From contig CAJMKK010000006.1 of NCBI GenBank assembly GCA_905214105.1, positions 1 to 64,000 on the forward strand: DNA of 64,000 nt. The letters are read 5' to 3'. Of the stretch, positions 33,987 through 44,056 are shown one piece after another. The notes under the pieces were generated by a model. That model searched no databases. It saw nothing but the letters and a program-made list of their open reading frames with translations, and was not told the origin of the DNA. Made by a program: the position numbers and the translations under genes. Positions within the stretch are counted from its first letter, which is position 1, and each line of letters starts with the position of its first letter. This DNA is from an uncultured bacterium (GTDB lineage: Bacteria; Actinomycetota; Coriobacteriia; Coriobacteriales; Coriobacteriaceae).

Positions 33987-35663
33987 ATGGCTGATTCTAT
34001 GTTCCACCAGCCCGTTATGGGTCGTCGCGCCTTTGTCGGCGGTACCCTTGCTGCGAGCTCCATGGCTTTTCTTGCCGCATGCGGCAAGAAGGGCGGCGAC
34101 ACTTCCGGTTCTGAGTCCGGTTCGACGCTGAACTTCTACATCAACAACCCGGTCTGCATCGACCCCTACAACGTCCAGGAGGATCAGGGCACTCAGGTCG
34201 AGTACCAGCTCTTCGACGCTCTGACGGAGTACGACCCCGAGAAGGGCGAGATCGTTCCGCTGGCTTGCGAGTCCTTTGAGGCTAACGACGACGCCACCGA
34301 GTTCACCTTCAAGATCAAGAAGGCTAAGTTCCACAACGGTGACGACGTTACCTCCAAGTCCTTCAAGCTCGGTTGGGAGCGTCTAGTCAACACCAAGTCG
34401 GCCATCGCCACCGAGTATGGTCCTTCCGAGGTCTCCTATCACCTTTCCATGGTTGAGGGCTATGACGATCTGCTTGCCGGCAACGCTACCGAGCTCAGCG
34501 GTGTTACCTGCCCCGACGATGAGACCCTCGTCGTCAAGCTGTCTTCCGCTTACGCCGACTTCCCCTTCGTCGCCTCTCACCCGGCTCTGTCCCCGGTTCC
34601 CGAGTGCGCCGAGTCCGATGTCAAGAGCTTCTACCTTGCCCCGGTCGGTAACGGCCCGTTCATGATGGACGGTAAGTGGGAGGATGGCCAGGAGATCAAC
34701 CTCAAGAAGTTTGACGATTACTATGGCGACAAGGCCAAGATCGATGGCATCCACTTCCAGGTCATCAAGGACATGGAGACCGCTTACAAGGAGTTCCAGG
34801 CCGGTAACCTCGATGTCTGCGACGTTCCCGTTGCTCAGATCGACGCCGCCAAGAAGGACCGTGGCGAGTCCAAGGACGGCTACACCATGGGTGACGGCGA
34901 GCATATGCTGCTCGGTGCCGAGCCTTCCACGTACTATCTGACCTGCAACACCACGGCCGAGCCGTTCAATAACGCCGACCTGCGCAAGGGCATCTCCCTG
35001 GCCATCAACCGTGAGGCCATCTGCAAGACCATCTTCAAGGGTACCCGTACCCCCGCCGACGGTATTGTTCCTCCGGGAATCGCCGGCTACAAGGAGGGCG
35101 CATGGGAGTTCTGCGCCTATGACGTCGACAAGGCTAACGAGTACCTCGACAAAGTCGCTCCCGCTGGCGCTAACGGCGATCGTGGCATTAGCGTGACCCT
35201 TTCCTACAACCAGGACGGTGGTCACAAGGAGATCATGGAGTCCATCATCGGCGACCTCGCCAAGGTTGGCGTTACCGCTGTCTCCGATACCCCTGAGTGG
35301 TCTGCCCTGCTCGAGCAGTATCAGAACTTCAACTATCAGTTCGGCCGTCTGGGCTGGATCGCCGATTACCCGATCATGGACAACTTCTTGTACCCGCTGT
35401 TCCACTCCGACTCCCTCGGTGGCGACAACCGCTCCGGTTACAGCAACCCCGAGTTCGATGCCAAGGTCGACGAGGCCCGCACCACGGTTGATGACGAGGA
35501 GCGCATCGCCAAGATGCGGGAGGCCGACGCCATGGTCGCTGCCGACTGCCCGGTCATCCCGGTGATGTTCTACACGCACACCATCGCTGGCTCTGACCGC
35601 GTCAAGCATCTCTATGTTGATCCGCAGAAGCACGCCGATCTGGGTACCGCCGAGCTCGCCTAA
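33987..35663 (+). CDS. Tat-type lipoprotein, oligopeptide-binding protein (OppA-like)
   Basis: A 558-aa family 5 solute-binding protein. GRRAFVGG with the following hydrophobic stretch and lipobox LAAC (Cys32) indicates a twin-arginine lipoprotein signal. Body motifs such as CIDPYNVQEDQGTQVEYQLFD, IKKAKFHNGDDVTSKSFKLGW and RKGISLAINREAI follow the OppA/DppE pattern. It heads a classical five-gene Opp operon. The peptide ligand cannot be predicted. ATG 33987 follows AAGGAGG. Confidence 0.88.
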   Translation: MADSMFHQPVMGRRAFVGGTLAASSMAFLAACGKKGGDTSGSESGSTLNFYINNPVCIDPYNVQEDQGTQVEYQLFDALTEYDPEKGEIVPLACESFEANDDATEFTFKIKKAKFHNGDDVTSKSFKLGWERLVNTKSAIATEYGPSEVSYHLSMVEGYDDLLAGNATELSGVTCPDDETLVVKLSSAYADFPFVASHPALSPVPECAESDVKSFYLAPVGNGPFMMDGKWEDGQEINLKKFDDYYGDKAKIDGIHFQVIKDMETAYKEFQAGNLDVCDVPVAQIDAAKKDRGESKDGYTMGDGEHMLLGAEPSTYYLTCNTTAEPFNNADLRKGISLAINREAICKTIFKGTRTPADGIVPPGIAGYKEGAWEFCAYDVDKANEYLDKVAPAGANGDRGISVTLSYNQDGGHKEIMESIIGDLAKVGVTAVSDTPEWSALLEQYQNFNYQFGRLGWIADYPIMDNFLYPLFHSDSLGGDNRSGYSNPEFDAKVDEARTTVDDEERIAKMREADAMVAADCPVIPVMFYTHTIAGSDRVKHLYVDPQKHADLGTAELA

Positions 35664-35760
35664 GGGTTTTGCAGCTTCCGTGAGGGTCAAGTATTTACGT
35701 AGACCTCATGGGAAACATACAGTTCTCCCTAACCTGGGGTAAACTGGCTGATGGTAATTT

Positions 35761-35793
35761 TGGGATGCCGGTCTGGCGATCGGCATCCCATTT
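35761..35793 (+). terminator. Hairpin between oppA-like gene and oppB
   Basis: TGGGATGCCG and CGGCATCCCA form a perfect 10-bp stem with a 10-base loop, followed by TTT. It probably attenuates transcription into the membrane subunits, as in the nan transporter. Confidence 0.65.
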
Positions 35794-35820
35794 AGGTTAA
35801 TCCCTAGATAGGGGAGTGGT

Positions 35821-36858
35821 ATGGGTAAGTACATCGTTAAACGTGTGCTTCAGTTCATCCCGGTGTTTTTGGGCGTTACGCTGATTCTGTTCGCCCTCCA
35901 GAATATCGTGCCGGGAGATCCGATCAAGCTGATCGGTGGAGACAAGGCTCTGTCCCCCGAGGTGGAGCTTCAGCTTCGCGTTCGCTATCACCTGGTCCAG
36001 ACGGACGAGGACGGCAACGCGATCCTTGACGAGAACGGCGACCCCGTTCAAACGTCGCTCGTGGACCGTTACTTGTATTACATGAACGGCCTGCTTCATG
36101 GCGATCTGGGCAATTCGTACCAGCGCAAGCTGCCGGTTACGGAAATCTTTGCCCAGAAGTATCCGTATACGGTCAAACTTGCCGCGTGCGCCATCGTGCT
36201 CGAGGCAATCATGGGTATCGGTGCGGGTATCATTTCGGCGGTTAAGCGTTATTCCTTCTGGGATATTTTGGTAACGCTCACCACGTCGATTCTCGTTGCC
36301 GTCCCAGCCTTCTGGCTCGGTATGTTGCTGCAGCTGTTCTTTGGCGTCATTCTCAAGGACGCCACGGGCGGTGCATTCTCCATGCCGATCTCGGGTGCCG
36401 GCGGTTCCAGCTCTCAGTATCAGGATTGGATGCACTATGTGCTTCCGACCATTACGCTGGCTTCGGTTTCGACCGCTTATGCCGCCCGCATTATGCGCTC
36501 GCAGCTGCTTGACGTCATGAACCAGGATTACATCCGTACGGCAAAGGCCAAGGGTCTCTCCAATCGCGCGATCATTATCAAGCATGCGCTTAAGAATGCA
36601 CTCATCCCCGTCGTTACCTATATTGGTGTCGACTTCGGCGGCATGCTTTCGGGCGCCATCCTGACCGAGACGGTCTTTAACTGGCCCGGCATCGGCTTCG
36701 AGGTCTACCGCGCCATTAGCATGCGCGACTGGCCCATCGTTATGGGCGGCGTTACGCTCATTGTTGTCGTCGTTATGGTGATCAACCTGCTCGTCGACAT
36801 TAGCTATGCATTCCTCGACCCGCGCATCCGCCTTGGCGGTCCGTCGGATAAGGCCTAA
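35821..36858 (+). CDS. oppB: Oligopeptide ABC transporter permease OppB
   Basis: A 345-aa permease with an N-terminal helix (FIPVFLGVTLILFALQN), the motif PGDPIKL, the conserved HGDLGNSY and an EAA loop (DYIRTAKAKGLSNRAIIIKHALKNALI). An acidic insert with repeated D/E-x-DGN residues lies near position 65-80 in the first external loop. ATG 35821 follows ATAGGGGAG. It pairs with OppC 14 bp downstream. Confidence 0.92.
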   Translation: MGKYIVKRVLQFIPVFLGVTLILFALQNIVPGDPIKLIGGDKALSPEVELQLRVRYHLVQTDEDGNAILDENGDPVQTSLVDRYLYYMNGLLHGDLGNSYQRKLPVTEIFAQKYPYTVKLAACAIVLEAIMGIGAGIISAVKRYSFWDILVTLTTSILVAVPAFWLGMLLQLFFGVILKDATGGAFSMPISGAGGSSSQYQDWMHYVLPTITLASVSTAYAARIMRSQLLDVMNQDYIRTAKAKGLSNRAIIIKHALKNALIPVVTYIGVDFGGMLSGAILTETVFNWPGIGFEVYRAISMRDWPIVMGGVTLIVVVVMVINLLVDISYAFLDPRIRLGGPSDKA

Positions 36859-36872
36859 GGGAGGTACGTCTC

Positions 36873-37808
36873 ATGCAGGAAACTGATTCTCAGTCTCAGG
36901 AGCAGGCTACCGCCACCAAGGCCGCATCTGCTCCCGCCAAGTCCCGCACGCTGTGGGGCGACGCTTTTAAGCGTCTTCGTAAGAACAAGCTCGCCGTTAT
37001 CGGTGTCTGCTGGATCATCATCGTTGTTGTGGTCGCCCTGACCGCCGATCTGTGGGCTAAGCCCTGGCTCGGCTCTCCTACGGCTTCTGACTCGACGACC
37101 ATGGCCGAGACTTCGCTGCTGGCTCCGTGTGCCGAGCACCCGTTTGGCACCGACTCTCTTGGTCGTGACATTCTCGTCCGTGTTATCTACGGTGCACGCG
37201 TTTCGCTTTCCGTCGGTATTATGGCCACCGCCATCTCCACGGTGATCGGTCTGGTCATGGGCGCCCTGGCCGGTTTCTATGGCGGCATCTGGGATACGAT
37301 CATCATGCGCTGTGCGGACATCTTCCTGGCGTTCCCGTACGTGCTGTTCGTTGTTGCCATGATTGCCGTTATCGGTCGTGGTCTTCAGAATGTCTTTATC
37401 GCCATCGGCATTCTCGGCTGGCCTTCGATTGCGCGCGTCTTCCGATCCGCGATCCTGACGGTCAAAGAGAACGACTATGTTGACGCCGCTCGCGCTATGG
37501 GTGCATCCGATGCGCGTATCGTTATGCGCCATATCTTCCCGAACTCCGTTGCTTCTATCGTGGTCTATGCGACCATGAACATTGGTGGCGCTATTCTGAC
37601 CGAGTCTGCCCTGTCCTTCCTCGGTATGGGCGTTATTCCGCCTACGCCTTCGTGGGGCTCTATGATTCAGGACGGTCAGCAGTATCTTCTGACTGCTCCC
37701 TGGATGATGATCATGCCCGGTCTGGCAATTCTCTCGACGGTGCTCGCCTTCACCCTGTTGGGTGACGGTCTGCGCGACGCCCTCGACGTCAAGATGAAGG
37801 ACGCATAA
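36873..37808 (+). CDS. oppC: Oligopeptide ABC transporter permease OppC
   Basis: A 311-aa permease. After a polar N-terminus comes LWGDAFKRLRKNKLAVIGV, the OppC_N signature that leads into the first helix, then the HPFGTDSLGRDILVRV motif and an EAA loop (DYVDAARAMGASDARIVMRHIFPN). ATG 36873 follows GGGAGG. Unlike the nan system, permease and ATPase are separate genes here. Confidence 0.92.
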   Translation: MQETDSQSQEQATATKAASAPAKSRTLWGDAFKRLRKNKLAVIGVCWIIIVVVVALTADLWAKPWLGSPTASDSTTMAETSLLAPCAEHPFGTDSLGRDILVRVIYGARVSLSVGIMATAISTVIGLVMGALAGFYGGIWDTIIMRCADIFLAFPYVLFVVAMIAVIGRGLQNVFIAIGILGWPSIARVFRSAILTVKENDYVDAARAMGASDARIVMRHIFPNSVASIVVYATMNIGGAILTESALSFLGMGVIPPTPSWGSMIQDGQQYLLTAPWMMIMPGLAILSTVLAFTLLGDGLRDALDVKMKDA

Positions 37809-37810
37809 GG

Positions 37811-38901
37811 ATGAAGAAGAACAAGAACTATGTGGACCTGAAGGACCAGCCTGTTCCCGAGGGCCAGCATCTGCTCGAGGTCGATGACCTTAAGATGTAT
37901 TTCCATACCGAGGATGGCGTCGTTCGCGCTGTCGACGGTGTCTCCTACACGCTCGATCGCGGCGAGACCTTGGGCGTCGTCGGTGAGTCCGGCTCCGGTA
38001 AGTCCGTGACCGCCATGACCATCATGGGCCTCATTTCGATGCCTCCGGGAAAGATCGAGGGCGGCGACGTTCGCTATCGCGGTCGTTCTATCCTCGAGAT
38101 GACCGAGGAAGAGATGCAGCACATTCGCGGTAACGATATCGCGATGATCTTCCAGGATCCTATGACCTCTTTGAACCCGGTCTATAAGATCGGCAAGCAG
38201 GTGGGCGAGGGCCTTCGTCTGCACCGTGGCTACTCCAAGCAGGAGGCGCTCAAGCGCGCCACCGAGCTTTTGGACCTCGTCGGTATTCCCGAGCCCGAGA
38301 AGCGCGTCAATGAGTATCCGCACCAGTTCTCGGGCGGTATGCGTCAGCGCGTCATGATTGCTATGGCTCTTGCCTGCGATCCCGATATTCTGATTGCCGA
38401 CGAGCCCACGACTGCCCTGGACGTTACCATTCAGGCTCAGATTATTGAGCTTATGCAGGAAATGCAGGAGAAGAACGGCAACGCCATCATCATGATTACC
38501 CATGACCTGGGCGTCGTCGCCGATATGGCCGACAAGATCATGGTTATGTACGCCGGCCGTCCCGTCGAGTTCGGTACTGCTGAGGAAATCTTCTACGAGA
38601 GCCGTCACCCCTATACCTGGGGTCTGATCCGCTCCATCCCGGAGCAGGCTATCGATGAGAAGAAACCGCTTACGCCGATTCACGGCAACCCGCCTTCGCT
38701 CATGAACCTGCCCGAGGGCTGCGTGTTCTCTCCTCGTTGCCCCTATGCGACGGACAAGTGCCGCAAGCAGCGCCCCGAGCGCGTTGTCACAGAGTCTGGT
38801 CATTACTCTGCGTGCCACTACTCCGGTGACCCCGAGTTCCTCAAGAACGCTCCTGAGACGTCCCGTACGCGTAAGGATTCCAAGAAGGGAGGCGAGGCGT
38901 A

Positions 38902-38902
<1 letters not shown>
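37811..38902 (+). CDS. oppD: Oligopeptide ABC transporter ATPase OppD
   Basis: A 363-aa ATP-binding subunit: Walker A GESGSGKSVT, Q-loop IFQDPMTSLNPV, signature FSGGMRQRVMIAMAL, Walker B ILIADEPTTALD, His in ITHDLG. The C-terminal tail has the clustered cysteines (GCVFSPRCPYATDKC, later ACHY) that in related OppD/DppD proteins bind an Fe-S cluster. The stop overlaps the oppF start by one base. Confidence 0.93.
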
Positions 38903-39930
<1,028 letters not shown>

Positions 39931-39946
39931 TCGGTTGTTCTCGTCC

Positions 39947-40073
39947 GGGCCCGCCCTGGCGTTGCTTTTCAGAACGTCCTCGGACATGCAGGAAACCCCC
40001 GCTGCGCACTTCGTGCGGCGGGGGTTTCTTGCGTCCTGCGGGATGTTCTGAAAAGCAACGCCAGGGCGGGCCC
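39947..40073. repeat. Long inverted repeat 1 (29-bp perfect arms) with inner terminator
   Basis: Arms 39947-39975 and 40045-40073 are perfect complements over 29 bp. Between them lies a further 10-bp perfect hairpin (AAACCCCCGC at 39993-40002, GCGGGGGTTT at 40018-40027). The element follows oppF directly and could end transcription in either direction. No copy of the same arm sequence was found elsewhere in the window, although similar architecture recurs. Confidence 0.85.
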
Positions 40074-40137
40074 TGCGGTAACTCGGCAGGGGAGTGCGAT
40101 TCCTCGATCGCTCACTTTATCTAATAAGAAATTGAGT

Positions 40138-40192
40138 GAGGCCGGAGCTTTAGCTCCGGCCTCCTTATATAAGGGCTCGGCAAAGCCGAGCC
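40138..40192. repeat. Two short hairpins between long inverted repeats
   Basis: GAGGCCGGAGC/GCTCCGGCCTC (40138-40163, loop TTTA) and GGCTCGGC/GCCGAGCC (40174-40192, loop AAA) follow each other. With the two flanking long repeats they fill most of the 590-bp geneless region 39931-40521. Confidence 0.7.
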
Positions 40193-40252
40193 ACTAAATT
40201 TATATCAGCCCCAGAACATGTTCGAGAACGGTGCCTGGAGTACGTGCCTCTA

Positions 40253-40377
40253 GGGCAGGAATGATGTTGCTTTCCAACGCATTCCGCAGGGGGCGGCATT
40301 ATTTTGTAGCGCGAAGCGCGGATCAAAATAATGCCGCATGCCCGAGGACGCGTTGGAAAGCAACCTCATTCCTGCCC
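40253..40377. repeat. Long inverted repeat 2 (28-bp arms) with inner 14-bp stem
   Basis: Arms 40253-40280 and 40350-40377 pair at 27 of 28 positions. An inner perfect 14-bp stem (40293-40306 with 40324-40337) surrounds a GCGCG-AAG-CGCG hairpin. No coding potential was seen. Like repeat 1, its sequence is specific to this locus. Confidence 0.85.
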
Positions 40378-40415
40378 GAACAGGTCAGTCTACCTGCGCA
40401 TCTACAAATTCGTAA

Positions 40416-40464
40416 ACTTTTTTCAAAAAAGTGCTTGCACAGTTCTCGAAACATAGGTTATTAT
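40416..40464 (+). promoter_or_regulatory. tRNA-Leu promoter with upstream A/T palindrome
   Basis: ACTTTTTTCAAAAAAGT (40416-40432) is a near-perfect palindrome just before the -35 TTGCAC (40435-40440). The -10 TATTAT lies at 40459-40464. The same layout precedes two other tRNA genes at 43886 and 46241. Confidence 0.75.
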
Positions 40465-40521
40465 CTTCCTCGTTGAACGCGCGGGTCCAACAAAAAGAAC
40501 TGCGAATCAACAACATAGCAT

Positions 40522-40611
40522 GTCGGAGTGGCGGAATTGGCAGACGCGCTAGCTTGAGGTGCTAGTGACCGCTTTTTGGTCATGCGGGTTCAAGTCCCGC
40601 CTCCGACACCA
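40522..40611 (+). tRNA. tRNA-Leu (GAG)
   Basis: A 90-nt class II tRNA. Acceptor GTCGGAG/CTCCGAC, encoded CCA at 40609-40611, anticodon loop TTGAGGT with anticodon GAG, a long variable arm (TGACCGCTTTTTGGTCA) and the T arm GCGGGTTCAAGTCCCGC are all present. Confidence 0.95.
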
Positions 40612-40624
40612 TCGCATTTGAGAG

Positions 40625-40644
40625 GCCTCTTCGGAGGCTTTTTT
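40625..40644 (+). terminator. Terminator after tRNA-Leu
   Basis: GCCTC and GAGGC form a short stem with a TTCG-type loop, followed by six T. It ends 26 bp before the phosphatase gene start. Confidence 0.8.
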
Positions 40645-40670
40645 GTTACCGATAGACGGTGAGGTCCACG

Positions 40671-43016
40671 ATGGAAACGCTTGAACGCAACGAGTGGGCA
40701 GACGTTGCCCAGCTAGTCGAGATCACGAGCGATGCTGTCATCATCTGCGAGCTCGACGGAACCATTCTGCATGTGAATAATCGCTTACTTGGTTTGATGT
40801 GCGAGGAACGCGCCGGCGTCATCGGTGGAGATGTTAAAGACGTCCTGTACTCGTCCGCTTTTGAACGTGCGACGGAACATCGTCTGCCATTTGAAACTGA
40901 TGGCTCCGAGAACGAACTGATGCTCAAGCTGAGTGACGGCTCTTTTATCCCCGTCTTGGTTCGTGCGGGCTCCGTAACGCCTCCACGCATCTTTGGGCGC
41001 CGCGCACCACGTGTCCTGGTGGCGCTTCACAGTATCGAGGAACAGTATTCTCACGACCGTCAACTCAAGCGTGCGTTATCGGAGCTTAGAGTGGCGAACA
41101 AGCGTCTCTCTGGCACGCTCTCGGTCATTATGAGCACGGTGGGCTCCGATGAGTTACCCAGCCTGCTTGATACCGTTTTGAACCAGCTTGTTGGAACGCT
41201 CGATGCTTCGGGTGCCGCTATCTATTTTTCTGAGAGCGGCGGTTTTAAGCTACGCGGTGTTTCCAAGGAGCTGTGCGACAGCTACCTGCCCGAGTTTTTG
41301 CCGTATGGCGCTGGCATTCCGACGTATGTTCTTCGCGAGTCGCGTGCCTGTCGCTTGTCGATTCAACAGGACCTTGAGGGCGATAGGGCCGCCTCCGGTA
41401 TGTTCATGGACCTGGACAATCGTTCTAAGCACCTGTTGCGCGTGCAGGATATGCCTCCGTACCGCAGCGAGATCTGTCTTCCCGTTTTTTACGGTACGCA
41501 GATCCTTGGCGTGCTGGAAGTTGGTTGGAAACGCCCCCAGGCACCGCTCGCCTATGACGTTAATGTACTCGAGGTCATTTGCGATTACCTGTCTATCCAG
41601 CTGGTCGGCATGGCATCGAGCCTTCGCTCTCGTCGCACGGCCGAGCTTGGCCGCTCGCTCAATGTCTTACGTGATGAGTTGTTTACCTTTCTAGACGATT
41701 CCGCCGCGGCTACCCAGGCGGTATCGTCCGAGATCTGCAATATGCTCAACTGCCATTTTTGCCCTGTTGAGTATGACGCCAGTCTGGACTCCTATGTCAT
41801 AGATTTTGAAGGCGGCAGTCGCGTTGCCTTGCCGGACGATCCCGAGAAGCTTTTCTTTTCCACGACGGCGCCAGCGGCACGTCTGGGGGCTGGCCCTGAT
41901 GGCTTTGAGGCATCTGTTTTGGGCGGCACGAGTGCCGAGGACCTTAAACACGTCCGTATAACTCGCGTTGACGAATCGATGCCTATGGGGGCCTGGCTTA
42001 GGGCGCATGGTCTGCCTTGCCAGGGCCTCTACGTCGACACCGGCATCGAGGCGGGGCGCCCGCGCTCTGAGGGTGATGGCAAGCACAGTAACGACGCGAT
42101 TGTTCCTGCTTCTGTTGCGAAGAGCCCGACGACGCGCGCGCTGCTGCTTCGTGATGGTAGCCAAGAGCCGATTGATGACCTTGAATATGACTACTTGGTG
42201 CACTTGGCACATGACTTTGAACTAATCTATGAAGGCGAATCTCAAAAGCGCGAGGAGCGCCATATCGCTCAGACCCTCCAGATTGGCATGAGAAATTCCC
42301 TGGGGGATGTTCCGGGTATCGCCGCCGATTCGGTGTACCTGTCGGCCACGAATTCGGCGTTGGTCGGTGGCGATTTCTATACGCTCATCCGTCTTCCCGA
42401 CGACTGCGCCGTCATGATTCTGGGTGATGTGTCTGGCAAAGGCATTGAGGCCGCATCGATGTCCGCGCTCGTCAAGACGGCTCTGACGGCATATGCCTGG
42501 GAGGGTGCGGGGCCTGCCCGCATGGCACGCTCGCTCAATAGCATGCTCATGGGCTTTTCGAGGGTCGAGACGTTCGTGACGGCGTTTATCGCCAAGATTG
42601 ACCTTAAAGCCGGACGCGCAACGTATTGTTCGGCGGGCCATCCTCCGACCATGGTCATCAGGCCAGAGTCGATGCCGCTGGGTGGCGGCGAGTCCCGTGG
42701 GGGAGAGGTCGAGCTGCTTGGATGCCAATCGGGCGTAATCGGTGCCTTTGAGAGCATGGTGTACGAGACAGGCGTGTTTACGTTCGCCCCCGGCGACATG
42801 CTCTTCATGTATACGGATGGAACGATTGAGGCCCGCGACCGCACCGGAGCGTTCTTTGGCGAGCAGCGCTTGCGCGACCTTCTGCTTTCTGTTTCGGGGG
42901 AGGGCGTGTCGGGCATTTGCGGCAAGGTCTTGGGCGAGCTTGACCGATTTACCGAATCGGCGCTGGACGATGACATTGCATTGGTGTCCCTTGAGTTTTT
43001 ACGGGGTCGTTCATAG
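40671..43016 (+). CDS. PAS-GAF SpoIIE-type serine phosphatase
   Basis: A 781-aa signalling protein. An N-terminal PAS domain (about residues 10-110; DAVIICELDGTILHVN) is followed by a short helical linker, a GAF domain (about 163-313), an unassigned region to about 520 and a PP2C/SpoIIE phosphatase domain (about 530-781). The phosphatase metal motifs VGGDFY, GDVSGKG, YTDG and DDDIALV are intact. Such RsbU-like enzymes dephosphorylate anti-sigma factor antagonists. The next gene encodes exactly such an antagonist domain fused to an anti-sigma kinase domain, so the two likely form one switch. No transmembrane segment was seen. ATG 40671 follows GGTGAGG; the alternative GTG 40659 is too close to the terminator. 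Confidence 0.88.
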   Translation: METLERNEWADVAQLVEITSDAVIICELDGTILHVNNRLLGLMCEERAGVIGGDVKDVLYSSAFERATEHRLPFETDGSENELMLKLSDGSFIPVLVRAGSVTPPRIFGRRAPRVLVALHSIEEQYSHDRQLKRALSELRVANKRLSGTLSVIMSTVGSDELPSLLDTVLNQLVGTLDASGAAIYFSESGGFKLRGVSKELCDSYLPEFLPYGAGIPTYVLRESRACRLSIQQDLEGDRAASGMFMDLDNRSKHLLRVQDMPPYRSEICLPVFYGTQILGVLEVGWKRPQAPLAYDVNVLEVICDYLSIQLVGMASSLRSRRTAELGRSLNVLRDELFTFLDDSAAATQAVSSEICNMLNCHFCPVEYDASLDSYVIDFEGGSRVALPDDPEKLFFSTTAPAARLGAGPDGFEASVLGGTSAEDLKHVRITRVDESMPMGAWLRAHGLPCQGLYVDTGIEAGRPRSEGDGKHSNDAIVPASVAKSPTTRALLLRDGSQEPIDDLEYDYLVHLAHDFELIYEGESQKREERHIAQTLQIGMRNSLGDVPGIAADSVYLSATNSALVGGDFYTLIRLPDDCAVMILGDVSGKGIEAASMSALVKTALTAYAWEGAGPARMARSLNSMLMGFSRVETFVTAFIAKIDLKAGRATYCSAGHPPTMVIRPESMPLGGGESRGGEVELLGCQSGVIGAFESMVYETGVFTFAPGDMLFMYTDGTIEARDRTGAFFGEQRLRDLLLSVSGEGVSGICGKVLGELDRFTESALDDDIALVSLEFLRGRS

Positions 43017-43094
43017 ACGACGCTGGGCGGGCTGAATCCGTACGGTTGCGGAAACGAATGCATCGAGTGGGCTTTTTTGGGGAACCATGGTCGT

Positions 43095-43841
43095 ATGAAT
43101 GAGTGGAATGACATAGCGGTTTTGACGCCACCAGGCGATATCGACATCGCCACGGTGCCTGCGCTGCGTCGGCGGTTGGATGCTTTGATTGGCCGCGGCG
43201 TGCGTCGTGTCGTCATCAACTGTCAGGCTGTTAGCTTTATCGATTCGACGGGCTTGGCATTCCTGCTTACGCGCGCTCGTGAGCTCATGAGGCGAGAAGG
43301 CCTGCTTTCGCTCGTCAATGCATCAGGTGAAGTTGTTCGCTTTTTGGAGATTGCTCGTCTTGTCGATATCCTTCATGTCGCGGGGCCGGCACGGGAGTCT
43401 ATTCCCGCTATTCCGGTGGGGGAGCTGCCTCGCTGGAGTAAGAGCGTCGAGGTCCGTCAGGGTATCGAGAATCTTCCATACTACCGACATCGCATCGCCG
43501 AACTCCTTGAATCGCTTCCGTTGCGCCGTGACGAGCGCTACGATGTCGCATTGGCGTCGGGGGAGGCGCTGGGTAATGCCTATGACCATGCGGGCGGTAT
43601 CGGGTGCGTCCTGACGGTTCAGGCCTATGGCGATCGCGTTGTGGTTGAGGTGCTTGATCGAGGTGCCGGCTATTCTATCGATGAAACGAGCGAGCCGGTT
43701 GCATCTGAGGAACGCGGCCGTGGTATCAAGCTTATGCGTATGCTCGTCGATAACGTGGAGGTTGCTCGTCGTACGGACGGCGCCGGCACGCGCGTGCAGA
43801 TGGTGAAGCTGTTTAGCGGAGCGCTGGAATCGTGTGCCTAG
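43095..43841 (+). CDS. Fused STAS anti-sigma antagonist and HATPase anti-sigma kinase
   Basis: A 248-aa protein with two partner-switch domains in one chain. Residues 1-105 are a STAS domain with the phosphorylatable Ser51 in DSTGLAFLL. Residues about 115-245 are a GHKL ATPase: N box ASGEALGNAYDHAGG, G1 LDRGAGYSID, G2 ERGRGIKLM. These are normally separate (SpoIIAA/RsbV and SpoIIAB/RsbW). The adjacent phosphatase would reset the STAS serine. No sigma factor lies nearby, so the output is unknown. ATG 43095 is the chosen start; its ribosome site is weak and a TTG at 43077 is an alternative. Confidence 0.87.
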   Translation: MNEWNDIAVLTPPGDIDIATVPALRRRLDALIGRGVRRVVINCQAVSFIDSTGLAFLLTRARELMRREGLLSLVNASGEVVRFLEIARLVDILHVAGPARESIPAIPVGELPRWSKSVEVRQGIENLPYYRHRIAELLESLPLRRDERYDVALASGEALGNAYDHAGGIGCVLTVQAYGDRVVVEVLDRGAGYSIDETSEPVASEERGRGIKLMRMLVDNVEVARRTDGAGTRVQMVKLFSGALESCA

Positions 43842-43885
43842 CCAATCGCTTTAGCGCGTTTAGCTACTAAGAACATGCGGCAGAC

Positions 43886-43934
43886 AAGTTTTTTGAAAAA
43901 AGTACTTGCGTCTTTTGGACAACTCGCGTAAATT
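43886..43934 (+). promoter_or_regulatory. tRNA-Gly/Cys promoter with upstream A/T palindrome
   Basis: AAGTTTTTTGAAAAAAGT (43886-43903) precedes -35 TTGCGT (43906-43911), a 17-bp spacer and -10 TAAATT (43929-43934). The tRNA begins 13 bp later. Confidence 0.75.
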
Positions 43935-43946
43935 AATAACCCGCAA

Positions 43947-44022
43947 GCGGACATGGCTCAGTTGGTAGAGCACAACCTTGCCAAGGTTGGGGTCGCGGGT
44001 TCGAGCCCCGTTGTCCGCTCCA
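43947..44022 (+). tRNA. tRNA-Gly (GCC), copy 1
   Basis: 76 nt with acceptor GCGGACA/TGTCCGC, anticodon loop TTGCCAA (anticodon GCC) and encoded CCA at 44020-44022. Identical copies lie at 44173 and 46302. Confidence 0.96.
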
Positions 44023-44032
44023 TTGCATTTCC

Positions 44033-44055
44033 GGACCGTTTAGGCGGTCCTTTTT
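44033..44055 (+). terminator. Terminator-like hairpin abutting tRNA-Cys
   Basis: GGACCG and CGGTCC form a 6-bp stem followed by five T that end one base before the tRNA-Cys start. No separate promoter for tRNA-Cys is visible, so it must be passed by read-through, or act as a processing signal. Confidence 0.65.
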
Positions 44056-44056
44056 C

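Noticed and set aside
39931-40521. CRISPR array or IS element in the repeat-rich gap
   Set aside because: There are inverted arms only, no regularly spaced direct repeats, no transposase frame and no target-site duplication that I could see.
43842-43946. Sigma factor gene next to the STAS-HATPase fusion
   Set aside because: Only a tRNA promoter lies downstream, and no sigma-like frame exists nearby on either strand.
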